DNA of 64,000 nucleotides from AC-32 sp963765785 (GTDB taxonomy: Bacteria; Actinomycetota; Thermoleophilia; Gaiellales; Gaiellaceae): the NCBI GenBank assembly GCA_963765785.1, contig CAVXXW010000018.1:62001-126000 (forward strand), in the 5' to 3' direction. Under the pieces are notes generated by a model. That model had not been told where the DNA came from, did no database searches, and saw only the letters and a list, made by a program, of their open reading frames with translations. Every line of letters begins with the position of its first letter. Within the stretch, counting starts at the first letter, position 1. Positions 26,058-33,317 of the stretch are shown one piece after another. The position numbers and the translations under genes were made by a program.

Positions 26058-27460
26058 CGGAACCGCGGGTTCATTGGCAGCAGCAGCGGCCGCCTCGGCT
26101 TCTGGGCGAAGTCGAACTCCTTCGACAGGTCGCCGAGCACGGCGGTGTTTTCGCGCACGGACGGGCGCCGGTCGGGCCGGCCGTCGGTTTTCGGGTCGAG
26201 CCGCTGCCCGCCGAGGAAGTCGTCCTCGATGAACTTCGCGAAGGCATCGAAGCTCAGCACCTGGTGGTCGATGAAGCCGCGCTTCGCGTACGGCGAGATC
26301 ATGAACGCCGGCACGCGCAGCCCGTAGCCGTTCTCGTCCACCTTCGGCGGCACGACATGGTCGTAGAAGCCGCCCCAGTCGTCCCAGGCCACGAAGATCG
26401 CGCTCGAGCTCCAGTCCTTGCTGCGCATGACGGCGTTGACGACGCTCGTGACGTAGGCCTGGCCGTCGGTGATCAGCGCGGGCGGGTGGTCGCTCACGTT
26501 CTGGGCGGGGATCACCCACGAGACGGCCGGGAGCGTGCCGCGCCGCGCGTCCTGGAAGAAGTACTTCGTCGAGACGATGTTGCGGAGCTGCTTGTTTTGC
26601 TTGACCGTCGAGAACCACGGCAGCGGGTTCCAGATCCCCGGCGTCTTCGCGTTCTGCGGGATGCGGCCGCAGATCATCTCGTCCTCCTCGCAGTCCGGCT
26701 GCGCGCCGGTGAAGACGTAGTAGCGCCAGGGGACGCGCTTCTTGTGCAGCAGGTAGGTCAGGTCGGTCCACGCGTAGTCGGGCACGCGGCTCGTCGGGTT
26801 CTGCGGCGAGTGGGGCGGGGCGAGCGGGTTCTCGATCGCGTTCACGCAGCTCATCGGGTCGCCGCGCCGCGAGCACCGGGCCGACCACTCGGAGACCATG
26901 AACAGGTGGTCTGGCAGGCTCCAGGACGCGTCCGGCTGGAACATGTGGTCCTGGAGGACGAAGTTCTTCGCGTAGGTCCAGTAGTTCGGGATCTCGCGCG
27001 CGTCCTTGTAGCCCATCACGTCGGGCGGCAGCTTGCGGACGCACTGGGCGGCCCTCGGGTGCGCCTTGCAGCCGCCCTTCAGGCCACGCCGGGCGCGCGC
27101 AATGAAGCCGTCCATCTTTCCGCCGTTCACGTCCATGAGCGCGTCGCTGTGCTCGTGCGGGCCGCCGATGTTCCGGTTCGACGGGTCGTGGTACGGACGC
27201 GCGCAGCGGTTGCGCGCCGGGTCGGGCACGCAGACCGTGAACTGCCCGTTGCGCCGCGGGATGCCGTCGGCGCCCGGGAAGGTGCCGAAGTACTCGTCGA
27301 ACGAGCGGTTCTCCTGCATGACCACGATGATGTGCTTGATCTTGTGGATGCCGCCGGCGTCCGACGCGGCCGGTCGAGACGCGGTGGAGCCGCACCCTGC
27401 GAGCGTCGCCAGCCCGAGCGCGAGCGCCGCCGCGCGGAGCGTCACCATCGTCCTCGGCAA
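26054..27460 (-). CDS. lipoprotein phosphoesterase (phospholipase C / acid phosphatase type)
   Basis: A 468-residue paralogue of the convergent neighbour. It has a lipoprotein signal (LALGLATLAGCGST, lipobox Cys). The catalytic-domain signatures are KIKHIIVVMQENRSFDEYFG, FQPDASWSLPDHLFMVSEW, AVSWVIPAQNVSDHPPA, VAWDDWGGFYDHV and RVPAFMISPYAKRGFIDH. It carries a YVFTGAQPDCEEDEMICG insertion with two Cys. It likely hydrolyses phosphate esters at the cell surface. It starts at ATG 27460. Confidence 0.9.
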   Translation of the reverse strand: MPRTMVTLRAAALALGLATLAGCGSTASRPAASDAGGIHKIKHIIVVMQENRSFDEYFGTFPGADGIPRRNGQFTVCVPDPARNRCARPYHDPSNRNIGGPHEHSDALMDVNGGKMDGFIARARRGLKGGCKAHPRAAQCVRKLPPDVMGYKDAREIPNYWTYAKNFVLQDHMFQPDASWSLPDHLFMVSEWSARCSRRGDPMSCVNAIENPLAPPHSPQNPTSRVPDYAWTDLTYLLHKKRVPWRYYVFTGAQPDCEEDEMICGRIPQNAKTPGIWNPLPWFSTVKQNKQLRNIVSTKYFFQDARRGTLPAVSWVIPAQNVSDHPPALITDGQAYVTSVVNAVMRSKDWSSSAIFVAWDDWGGFYDHVVPPKVDENGYGLRVPAFMISPYAKRGFIDHQVLSFDAFAKFIEDDFLGGQRLDPKTDGRPDRRPSVRENTAVLGDLSKEFDFAQKPRRPLLLPMNPRFR

Positions 27461-27549
27461 GCCGGAACGTCTACCAGCGGCCGGGGCCGGGACGCCAGCG
27501 GGAAGCGACGCAATGACCCACTTGCGTCACGCGCGACGGCGGAACGAGG

Positions 27550-27641
27550 CGGAGAAGGAGGGATTCGAACCCTCGAGGCAGGGATTCTCCCCACCTAACG
27601 CCTTAGCAGGGCGCCGCCTTCAGCCACTCGGCCACTTCTCC
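27550..27641 (-). tRNA. tRNA-Ser (anticodon GCT)
   Basis: A class II tRNA on the minus strand. The acceptor GGAGAAG pairs with CTTCTCC with G as discriminator. The anticodon stem GCGCC/GGCGT (one G-U) closes a loop CTGCTAA with anticodon GCT. A long variable arm is present, and the T loop is TTCGAAT between GAGGG and CCCTC. Confidence 0.95.
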
Positions 27642-27693
27642 GCGAGCGCACAAGGATAGCCGAGCCTTCCGCCCGCTACCCTATGCCGTTCCC

Positions 27694-27782
27694 GGAGGGG
27701 TGGCAGAGCGGTCGAATGCGGCGGTCTCGAAAACCGTTCGGGGCGGTTTCGTCCCGCGAGGGTTCAAATCCCTCCCCCTCCG
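27694..27782 (+). tRNA. tRNA-Ser (anticodon CGA)
   Basis: A class II tRNA of 89 bases. The acceptor GGAGGGG pairs with CCCCTCC with G as discriminator. The loop CTCGAAA carries the anticodon CGA. A long variable arm is present, and the T arm is GAGGG-TTCAAAT-CCCTC. The accessory island begins directly after its 3' end, so it is the likely integration target. Confidence 0.95.
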
Positions 27783-27791
27783 CTAGAGCAA

Positions 27792-27823
27792 GCCGAAACC
27801 CGCTTCGTTAGGCGGGTTTCGGC
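27792..27823 (+). terminator. hairpin after tRNA-Ser(CGA), first part of repeat module copy A
   Basis: GCCGAAACCCGC (27792-27803) and GCGGGTTTCGGC (27812-27823) form a perfect 12-base stem with an 8-base loop, nine bases after the tRNA. It probably ends the tRNA transcript. A related hairpin recurs at 45,196 and a weaker one at 47,615. Confidence 0.65.
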
Positions 27824-27891
27824 CCCTCTACAGCCACCCTCGCCCGGCTCTCTTCACGCCGCTGTGAACAGCTAAGAACCGCTCGGGACTG
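27792..27891 (+). repeat. island repeat module, copy A
   Basis: The hairpin at 27792-27823 is followed about 50 bases on by GAACCGCTCGGGACTG (ending 27891). The same order (hairpin with GCGGGTTT, then AACCGCTC... GGACTG) recurs as copies B and C. The position next to a tRNA 3' end suggests attachment-site or integrase-end remnants. Confidence 0.5.
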
Positions 27892-28052
27892 ACGCCGACT
27901 GGCGCAAAACTGGCGCACAACCCACGGCCGCTCGGTGGCTAGATGTCCTGATGTGAGACTTCGCCGATCTGCGGCGGCAATTGCCACGAACGGCACAAAG
28001 TAGGAGCATCTCCGCAAAAGTAGAGGCGGGCACGATCTGAAGGGAGAGAAAG

Positions 28053-28358
28053 ATGATCGGGGCGACGCTTCTACGCAGATTCGGCATCTGCGTCTCGCTG
28101 ATGGCCGCGCTCGGACTCGCCGCCTTCGCGGGCACCGCCTCCGCTAGAGCGACACCGGGCACGTTCTCACCGCCGCCGGGGACGTTCGTAGGGCCTTCGA
28201 CCAGGAGTTCACCTTTGCCCCGCAAGACCGTGGCACGCTCTATTCCCCGGACGGGCAGGTGATCGGCTCCCCAGACCATCATTCATGAAGGCCACGTCAC
28301 CTGGAACAACGGCACAGTGATCACGAGCCCCGAGAAAATGCGCGTCTACTGCTCCTGA
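28053..28358 (+). pseudogene. small secreted protein gene interrupted by an in-frame TGA
   Basis: ATG 28053 follows a GGGAGAG ribosome binding site and encodes a clear signal peptide (MIGATLLRRFGICVSLMAALG ends near FAGTASA). The frame stops at TGA 28260-28262. The same frame then stays open to TGA 28356-28358, ending HVTWNNGTVITSPEKMRVYCS. The middle reads better in another frame (FTFAPQDRGTLYSPDGQV). A pair of compensating frameshifts is therefore likely. I call it a decayed gene; function unknown. Confidence 0.45.
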
Positions 28359-28689
28359 AGGATCGCTCCAAGCCCCATCAGCTTCTTAGTTGGTTCCACG
28401 CAGAGAGGGATGGGCCGGGCGACAAACCCGCAAGGTCACAAACCAAGCCCGGCCCCTCACGAAACCTACGAAACGAACCTACGAAACGTCAGGCTCCCGC
28501 GCTAGACGCCTGATGCACGCGGCCGGCTACGCGGCCTTGTGGGGCACGGCACCGCGATGAGCGATACCGCCTTGGCGGTCTCGTTTCGGCCCGGACGCCA
28601 GACGGGCGACCCGCCAAGCCTGCGAGTCCTGCGGGGAAACCGACGAACCGCGGCGGCTGACGGCTCGCGGTGTCGCCGTTCCTCGCAAG
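28359..28689. other. non-coding stretch with a hairpin and a tandem repeat
   Basis: No convincing gene is seen. GGGCCGGGC (28412-28420) can pair with GCCCGGCCC (28447-28455) across a 26-base loop. Just after it AACCTACGAAACG occurs twice in exact tandem (28463-28475, 28476-28488). Confidence 0.5.
28463..28488. repeat. tandem 13-base direct repeat (2 copies)
   Basis: The unit AACCTACGAAACG is repeated exactly twice, with a partial ACGAAAC just ahead. It lies between the interrupted secreted-protein gene and the 104-residue minus-strand gene. Protein-binding iterons or simple slippage are both possible. Confidence 0.6.
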
Positions 28690-29004
28690 TCATGAAAAGT
28701 GCTGGGTCGCTTCGACCTGGTAGGTCACGTTCGTGTTAGCCGATGTGACGACCCTGAGCCGTCTGATCATGCGCGGTGGGTTCTGCCTTCCGAGCGGCCC
28801 GCCGCCCGCGATCCAAAGCACGCTCGAGACGCTAGTGGTCGCCGGGTTGACCACGACCGGGATCGCGGCCGGGTTGTTGCTCGCCGCCACGCAGGCCAGG
28901 TCGAACCAGTTCGCGCTGCCGTCTGCGACCTGATCCCCGTCGAGGCTGCTCTGGATCTTCCAACTGACCTGCGGCGTCGCGCCGCCAAGCTCGGAGATGA
29001 GCAC
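28690..29004 (-). CDS. hypothetical protein, phage-structural-like composition
   Basis: A 104-residue beta-rich protein. It contains VSWKIQSSLDGDQVADGSANW, FDLACVAASNNPAAIPVVV, SSVLWIAGGG and RRLRVVTSANTNVTYQVEAT. The only start is GTG 29004. A TAG lies eight codons further upstream with coding-like sequence between (TAAKVAS), so the N-terminus may be truncated. The pattern recalls small virion-associated proteins in which a measured value is compared with a nominal one, but no family can be named. It lies inside the tRNA-adjacent island. Confidence 0.5.
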   Translation of the reverse strand: MLISELGGATPQVSWKIQSSLDGDQVADGSANWFDLACVAASNNPAAIPVVVNPATTSVSSVLWIAGGGPLGRQNPPRMIRRLRVVTSANTNVTYQVEATQHFS

Positions 29005-29122
29005 GGAGGCGACCTTGGCCGCGGTCTACTCCTCGGTGGTTGTAGTTCAACGGGCGGGCGTCTCTCTCACTCACCGGCGAGGCTGCGAGGCCGAGTTGCG
29101 CGGCGCGCGCTAGCCTGCGGTC

Positions 29123-29230
29123 ATGGATGCGATCGAGGGGAACAAGAGGAAGGTGATCCTGCTCGTGGTGATCGCTTTGGTCGCCATCCTCATCAGTCTG
29201 CTCATCAAGGACAAGAAAGAGCCCTCCTAA
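29123..29230 (+). CDS. 35-residue single-span membrane peptide
   Basis: ATG 29123 to TAA 29230 encodes MDAIEGNKRKVILLVVIALV followed by AILISLLIKDKKEPS. The layout is a short acidic N-terminus, a basic flank, one hydrophobic helix and a basic tail. This is a typical small membrane protein. No strong ribosome binding site is seen. Confidence 0.5.
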   Translation: MDAIEGNKRKVILLVVIALVAILISLLIKDKKEPS

Positions 29231-29398
29231 GCGCCGACCGCCCTCGCTGTTACCGCGCCGAGCGATTTGGTGAAATCCCGTTTCGCCAGGTCGTCGATGG
29301 TCAGGGCGCGCAGAGGGCGGCGTCCGTCGCACAGTCTTGCTTCGCTACGACTACCCGGTTAGTGTCGCGTGAACCAAGCGGCAGAAGGGGAAGCAGCG

Positions 29399-29659
29399 AT
29401 GCGGACGCTTAGGGCACGCTTCTGGCTGGAGGCGTCAGCGGCTGCGCTGGGCAGCTTTATGCTCCTACTGACCCTCCTCTGGCGAGACTGGATCGAGGCG
29501 ATCCTGCACGTCGACCCCGATGCCCACAGCGGGCGGCTCGAGTGGCTCGTCGCCGCAGGCCTCCTAGCAGTCTGCGCGACGTTCACGAACCTCGCCCGCG
29601 CCGAGCGCCGGCGAGCGCGTGCGCCCCAGCAGCTCGCCCCAACCGAGGCGGGGCGGTAG
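29399..29659 (+). CDS. small two-span membrane protein
   Basis: An 86-residue protein with two hydrophobic segments (FWLEASAAALGSFMLLLTLLW; WLVAAGLLAVCATFTNLA) separated by an acidic loop (IEAILHVDPDAHSGRLE). I chose ATG 29399 because a GAAGGGGAAG site lies ahead. GTG 29369 is the alternative and would add ten residues. Function unknown. The last 118 bases overlap the open frame of the next gene. Confidence 0.65.
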   Translation: MRTLRARFWLEASAAALGSFMLLLTLLWRDWIEAILHVDPDAHSGRLEWLVAAGLLAVCATFTNLARAERRRARAPQQLAPTEAGR

Positions 29660-31143
29660 CCACGGCCAACACAGAAGGAAAGGCCGACTCGGCCGTCTCC
29701 AAGGTCAAGCGCGAGCGCGTCGCCGGCCCGTACCCGCCGCAGAAGCGCCGCATCCGAACCCACAAGAGACGCCCGCCGCGGCGCGTCCCGAAGACGCGAG
29801 ACCCGATCCCGCTCAAGCGGCGCTCGCCGGCGACCAAGGTGATGGACGAGCGCAAGCCCTCCGGCGACCCGCCGCCCGATCCGGTGCGGTTCTTCAAGTA
29901 CGAGTACGCGCAGCAGGCCGGCCCCAAGGACCCGGTCAAGGACGCGCTCGACATCAGCGGCGCCGACACCGAGGCCGGTGTCGTCCTACTGAGCGGGAAC
30001 TGGTTCTGCCAGTACTCGACCAACAGCGGCGCCAGCTTCACGTCGGTCGACCCGACGACCATCTTCCCGGCATGGGCGGGGCACAACTTCTGCTGCGACC
30101 AGATCGTGATCTACGTTCCGTCGATCGACCGGTTCGTCTGGTTCATGCAGCACGTGAAGGACGCGAACGGGATCGGCGCGTTCCGCCTCGCCGTCGCCTC
30201 GCCGGCCGAGATCAAGAAGGACTTCACGCACGCCTGGAAGGCGTGGAGGTTCACCGCGAAGGACTTCGCGCTCTCCGAGGACCTCGACTATCCGGACCTC
30301 TCGTTCACGAACGAGTTCCTGCACATCGCCACGGATGCGACGACAACCGGCGGGCGCCTGGTGATTCGCATCGCGCTGAAGGACATCGCCAGCGCCCCCG
30401 CCTCGCTTGCCTTCCGTTACACGCATCCGGACAAGGCGAAGAACGCGATCGGAGCTCACCTGACCCAGGACTCCCCGGACGGAGCGTTCTGGGTCGGCCA
30501 GCCCGACAACTCCAGGCTCACCGTCTTCTCGTGGCCGGACTCCGGCACCGGCTACTCCTGGTCGACGGTGAACGTCGCCACGTGGCCCCAGTCGACGCTG
30601 TCCTCGAAGGGCCCGAACAACAACGACTGGCTGAAGTACGAGAACGGGAGCTCCGTGCGCTACCAGGAGTCGGGCTCGACGCGAAAGGGCGACGAACTCT
30701 GGGTGGCCTGGACCGCGAGCAGCGGCAGCGGCACCTCGAGCGGGCCGACGTTCAAGAACGCCCACGTCCGGATCGCCGTCATCAACCTGACGACCAACGC
30801 CGTGAGCGAGTCGCAGGTCTGGAACAACGATTACGCCTTTGCGTATCCCTCGCTGTGCGTCAACGGCCGGAGGGAGGTCGGAATCGCCGTCGCGGTCGGA
30901 GGGACGAAGAACGATGCCCACACGTCGGTTGGCATCCTCGGCGACCACACCGTCTTCCACGTCGACCAGGGTGACTTCACCCCGACCCGATGGGGCGACT
31001 ACGTGACCGTCCGCCGGCACAACCGCAACCAGTCGCTGTTCGCCGGCTTCGGCTACTACAACACGAAGGATCCGGGCACCACCGGCACGTACGAGGGCAA
31101 CCCGTTCTACGTCGTCTACGGGCGCCAGTCGGCGGGGCCATAG
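29542..31143 (+). CDS. WGDY-type beta-propeller-like protein, start unresolved
   Basis: The frame is open for 533 residues. From about residue 40 the codon use is clearly coding: a basic proline-rich segment (KRRIRTHKRRPPRR), then about 400 residues with repeated propeller-like elements (DISGADTEAGVVLLSGNWFC, DLDYPDLSFTNEFLHIATDA, DELWVAWTASSGSG, FTPTRWGDYVTVRRH). The only canonical upstream start is GTG 29542, which overlaps the preceding gene. The next starts (GTG 29839, ATG 29842) fall after about 60 well-coded residues. No signal peptide is seen. The TRWGDY box matches those in two other large secreted proteins of this window. Function unknown. Confidence 0.7.
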   Translation: MARRRRPPSSLRDVHEPRPRRAPASACAPAARPNRGGAVATANTEGKADSAVSKVKRERVAGPYPPQKRRIRTHKRRPPRRVPKTRDPIPLKRRSPATKVMDERKPSGDPPPDPVRFFKYEYAQQAGPKDPVKDALDISGADTEAGVVLLSGNWFCQYSTNSGASFTSVDPTTIFPAWAGHNFCCDQIVIYVPSIDRFVWFMQHVKDANGIGAFRLAVASPAEIKKDFTHAWKAWRFTAKDFALSEDLDYPDLSFTNEFLHIATDATTTGGRLVIRIALKDIASAPASLAFRYTHPDKAKNAIGAHLTQDSPDGAFWVGQPDNSRLTVFSWPDSGTGYSWSTVNVATWPQSTLSSKGPNNNDWLKYENGSSVRYQESGSTRKGDELWVAWTASSGSGTSSGPTFKNAHVRIAVINLTTNAVSESQVWNNDYAFAYPSLCVNGRREVGIAVAVGGTKNDAHTSVGILGDHTVFHVDQGDFTPTRWGDYVTVRRHNRNQSLFAGFGYYNTKDPGTTGTYEGNPFYVVYGRQSAGP

Positions 31144-31263
31144 CCCTTCAGCGCGGGCCCCGATCGGCCGCGCGTGAAACCTTCGAGAAGGGGTACCGAG
31201 GTGGCATTCGACGGGCAACCGGCGACGAGGATCTCGGCCGCGCTCGTCGGCGGTGACGAACGC

Positions 31264-32298
31264 TCACGGCGGTCCGAGATCCGGCCCCTTCGACAGTGCA
31301 GCCAATGCCTTGTCTGGCACCACGCGCACGTTCCGGGCTGAAATACATCGTCCTTCGATGGCGGCCTTGGCGACTTTTCTGAGCTTGCCGTGATCCGCCA
31401 TGTACACCGTTGAACTGTGCTCTTCGCGCACCAGCGTCCCGTTGATCGGCATCTTCTTGAGCTTGGCGGTGCCGCCCGGAGGCAGCATTCTGACCTTGCT
31501 CATGTTGAAGCCGAGGCTGTTGAAGGTGACGAGGTCAGGGATCTTGAACTTTGCACCGCCGAAGACCACGTACTGATCAGCTGGTGCCATCCACTCGCGG
31601 ACCAAGGTGAAGTCTGCGGGGATTGGGGGAAGCGCCCGGAACGGAACTGTATTGCTCACAGAGACCGGCGCCCATACGCCGGTCGCGATCTGGCCCGCCG
31701 TCACGCCAAAGTCGGTTCCACCGAAGACCAAGCTGAGGTTCCCGTCGTCGTCCTCCATCAGCGTGAAATCGGGCAGCCGGACTAAGGGATACATCGGCGC
31801 CGGGGTTGTGTCAGCCCAAGGTCCTCGGTTCGTGTCAGAAATCCAGTCGAAGGTGACGTTGCAACCGCCCCAGAAGTCCCAGAAATCCGGCGGCGAAAAC
31901 CAATACCAAGCCGTCCAGTTGCCGAACGCGGCGTCTCGCCTGCGCAGCACGACCGTGTCCGCGCCCTGCCCGCAAGGTAGACCCATGCTCAAGGTCCTGC
32001 GGATCTTCATCGAGGCTGGAAGGCCGAGCCCTGGGCTGCCGATTCGACCGACGAGGTCGTTCCGGAAGAAGTTCCACGCCAAGACGTCCTTGCCTTCGGC
32101 GAGTGTTGAGTTCAAGGTCAGCCGCATCTCGCAGCCATCGAGCTTGCCGTTTCTCTTGACGTCAATCTCGATACCGTCGGCCGCGAGTGCGTAGGCGTAA
32201 CGCCAGGGTCCGGCACCAGCGGTCCGATGCGGGTCCAAGACCGGGTATTGGCCCAATAGCGAGAAGTTCGTGCCGCCGGCGCTGATGCAGACGGTCAT
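31264..32298 (-). CDS. hypothetical protein with C-terminal GGAKF-type repeat
   Basis: A 344-residue protein. The N-terminal part has aromatic-rich beta structure (WRYAYALAADGIEIDVKRNG, WTAWYWFSPPDFWDFWGGCN). Short repeated elements of the type LVFGGTDFGVT, YVVFGGAKFKIPD and VYMADHGKLRKVA follow, with VRVVPDKAL near the end. Such units resemble those in secreted or glycan-associated proteins, but this one shows no signal peptide. The start ATG 32298 overlaps the stop of the upstream gene by four bases. The third codon positions look less GC-rich than in the flanking chromosome, which fits acquisition. Confidence 0.65.
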   Translation of the reverse strand: MTVCISAGGTNFSLLGQYPVLDPHRTAGAGPWRYAYALAADGIEIDVKRNGKLDGCEMRLTLNSTLAEGKDVLAWNFFRNDLVGRIGSPGLGLPASMKIRRTLSMGLPCGQGADTVVLRRRDAAFGNWTAWYWFSPPDFWDFWGGCNVTFDWISDTNRGPWADTTPAPMYPLVRLPDFTLMEDDDGNLSLVFGGTDFGVTAGQIATGVWAPVSVSNTVPFRALPPIPADFTLVREWMAPADQYVVFGGAKFKIPDLVTFNSLGFNMSKVRMLPPGGTAKLKKMPINGTLVREEHSSTVYMADHGKLRKVAKAAIEGRCISARNVRVVPDKALAALSKGPDLGPP

Positions 32299-32795
32299 CG
32301 TCGCACCACACTGCCGTCAACGCGCTTCTCGACAAACGCCCAGATCAAGTCGCGCAGCTCCTCCTCGTCGCTCGAGTCGAGGTCGGGGCCGTGCAGTGCA
32401 ATACGAACATCGACCTTCCGCTGCTTACGTGATTTCGATCTCGCCGACGATCGCGCCGGGAGGTCGTCAATCAACTCACGACAGAGGTCGATGCCCCCCG
32501 CGGCGAACGCCCGCGCCAGCAGCCTCACATCCTCCTCCAAGCCCATCGCCCAAGAACCGGAGGGGCCGTCCGGTGCGCTGACGTAGACCTGTGACGATTG
32601 GCCCGGATGTCCTTCAGCAGCCTGCCACGACCCAGTCGCCTGCAAAGAGAAGCCTACGACCCCGTCGAACTCAGCAGCCTCTTCGGCGGATCGTTGATCC
32701 ATGGCGAAGCCGTCAAACTCGAGAGCGTTCTCGAGCGGGCGGTCATCCGTCGCTCCGCCGTTGACTCGTCGCCGTGTGCCTGCCAAATCGTTCAC
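32295..32795 (-). CDS. hypothetical protein
   Basis: A 166-residue protein from GTG 32795, preceded by AAGGAGTGCC. It holds an acidic N-terminal half (RPLENALEFDGFAMDQRSAE), GVVGFSLQATGSWQAAEGH, SQVYVSAPDGPSGSWAMGLE, and an Arg/Lys-rich then acidic C-terminus (ARSKSRKQRKVDVRIALHG, SSDEEELRDLIWAFVEKRVD). No family is recognised. It is coupled by four overlapping bases to the 344-residue gene downstream, so the two probably act together. Confidence 0.6.
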   Translation of the reverse strand: MNDLAGTRRRVNGGATDDRPLENALEFDGFAMDQRSAEEAAEFDGVVGFSLQATGSWQAAEGHPGQSSQVYVSAPDGPSGSWAMGLEEDVRLLARAFAAGGIDLCRELIDDLPARSSARSKSRKQRKVDVRIALHGPDLDSSDEEELRDLIWAFVEKRVDGSVVRR

Positions 32796-33317
32796 GGCAC
32801 TCCTTTCCTCGGGGGCGCCGCAGTCACCCCGGCTGACGCCGAGATTGTCTCACTTGTTGCGAAGCCCTTCAAGGTTCTGTCCGGACTGGTACGCGGCAGC
32901 GCACGCAACCGCAGCGGCTTTCGACGGTTCTGCGGGCTCTCGCCATCTCGCCCTGAGGCGTGTGCGGCGCTCGATCCGCGGCTCACCAAGTTGCGTCGCC
33001 GACAGTTAGCAATCCTCGTGGGGCGGCCTGTCATTTCGAACCGCCCCACGAGTTGCGCCAGCCCGCAGATCTCGCGTGATCGCTGACGCTTAGCGCCGAG
33101 AGGCGCTCGGCTGGTTTCGACGTCGCTGAAGCCGCCAGTTCGGGGCAGCGGCGGTCAGCGTGGCGGGTTCGGCGGGCTGCCCCTCCGTCGCCTTCCAGCC
33201 TGAACAGAAGTCCGTCCCCGTCCTGACTCGGGCGTCTTGACAGGACCAGATCAGTCTGCGCATGTACCCCTGCACAGGGGCCTTGGCGGCTCCGGTTCAC
33301 CGGAAGGGGAGAGATAG
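32796..33317. other. 522-base gap with one strong hairpin
   Basis: No gene with coding-like composition is seen. The main feature is the hairpin at 33015-33052. A TTGACA hexamer occurs at about 33236-33241 without a convincing -10 partner. A GGGGAG ribosome binding site lies ahead of the 33318 gene. Confidence 0.5.
33015..33052. terminator. perfect 12-base hairpin, possibly a terminator or structured RNA
   Basis: CTCGTGGGGCGG (33015-33026) pairs exactly with CCGCCCCACGAG (33041-33052) around a 14-base loop. No complete gene ends immediately before it on either strand. It may be a relic terminator or an RNA element in the leader of the 33318 gene. Confidence 0.45.

Noticed and set aside
27834..28040. 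Intact integrase after tRNA-Ser(CGA)
   Set aside because: The frames here are short and none shows the Arg-His-Arg-Tyr catalytic set of tyrosine recombinases. At most an end fragment remains.
28260..28262. Selenocysteine or readthrough at the in-frame TGA
   Set aside because: No convincing stem-loop follows the codon, and the middle section reads better in another frame, so frameshift decay is simpler.
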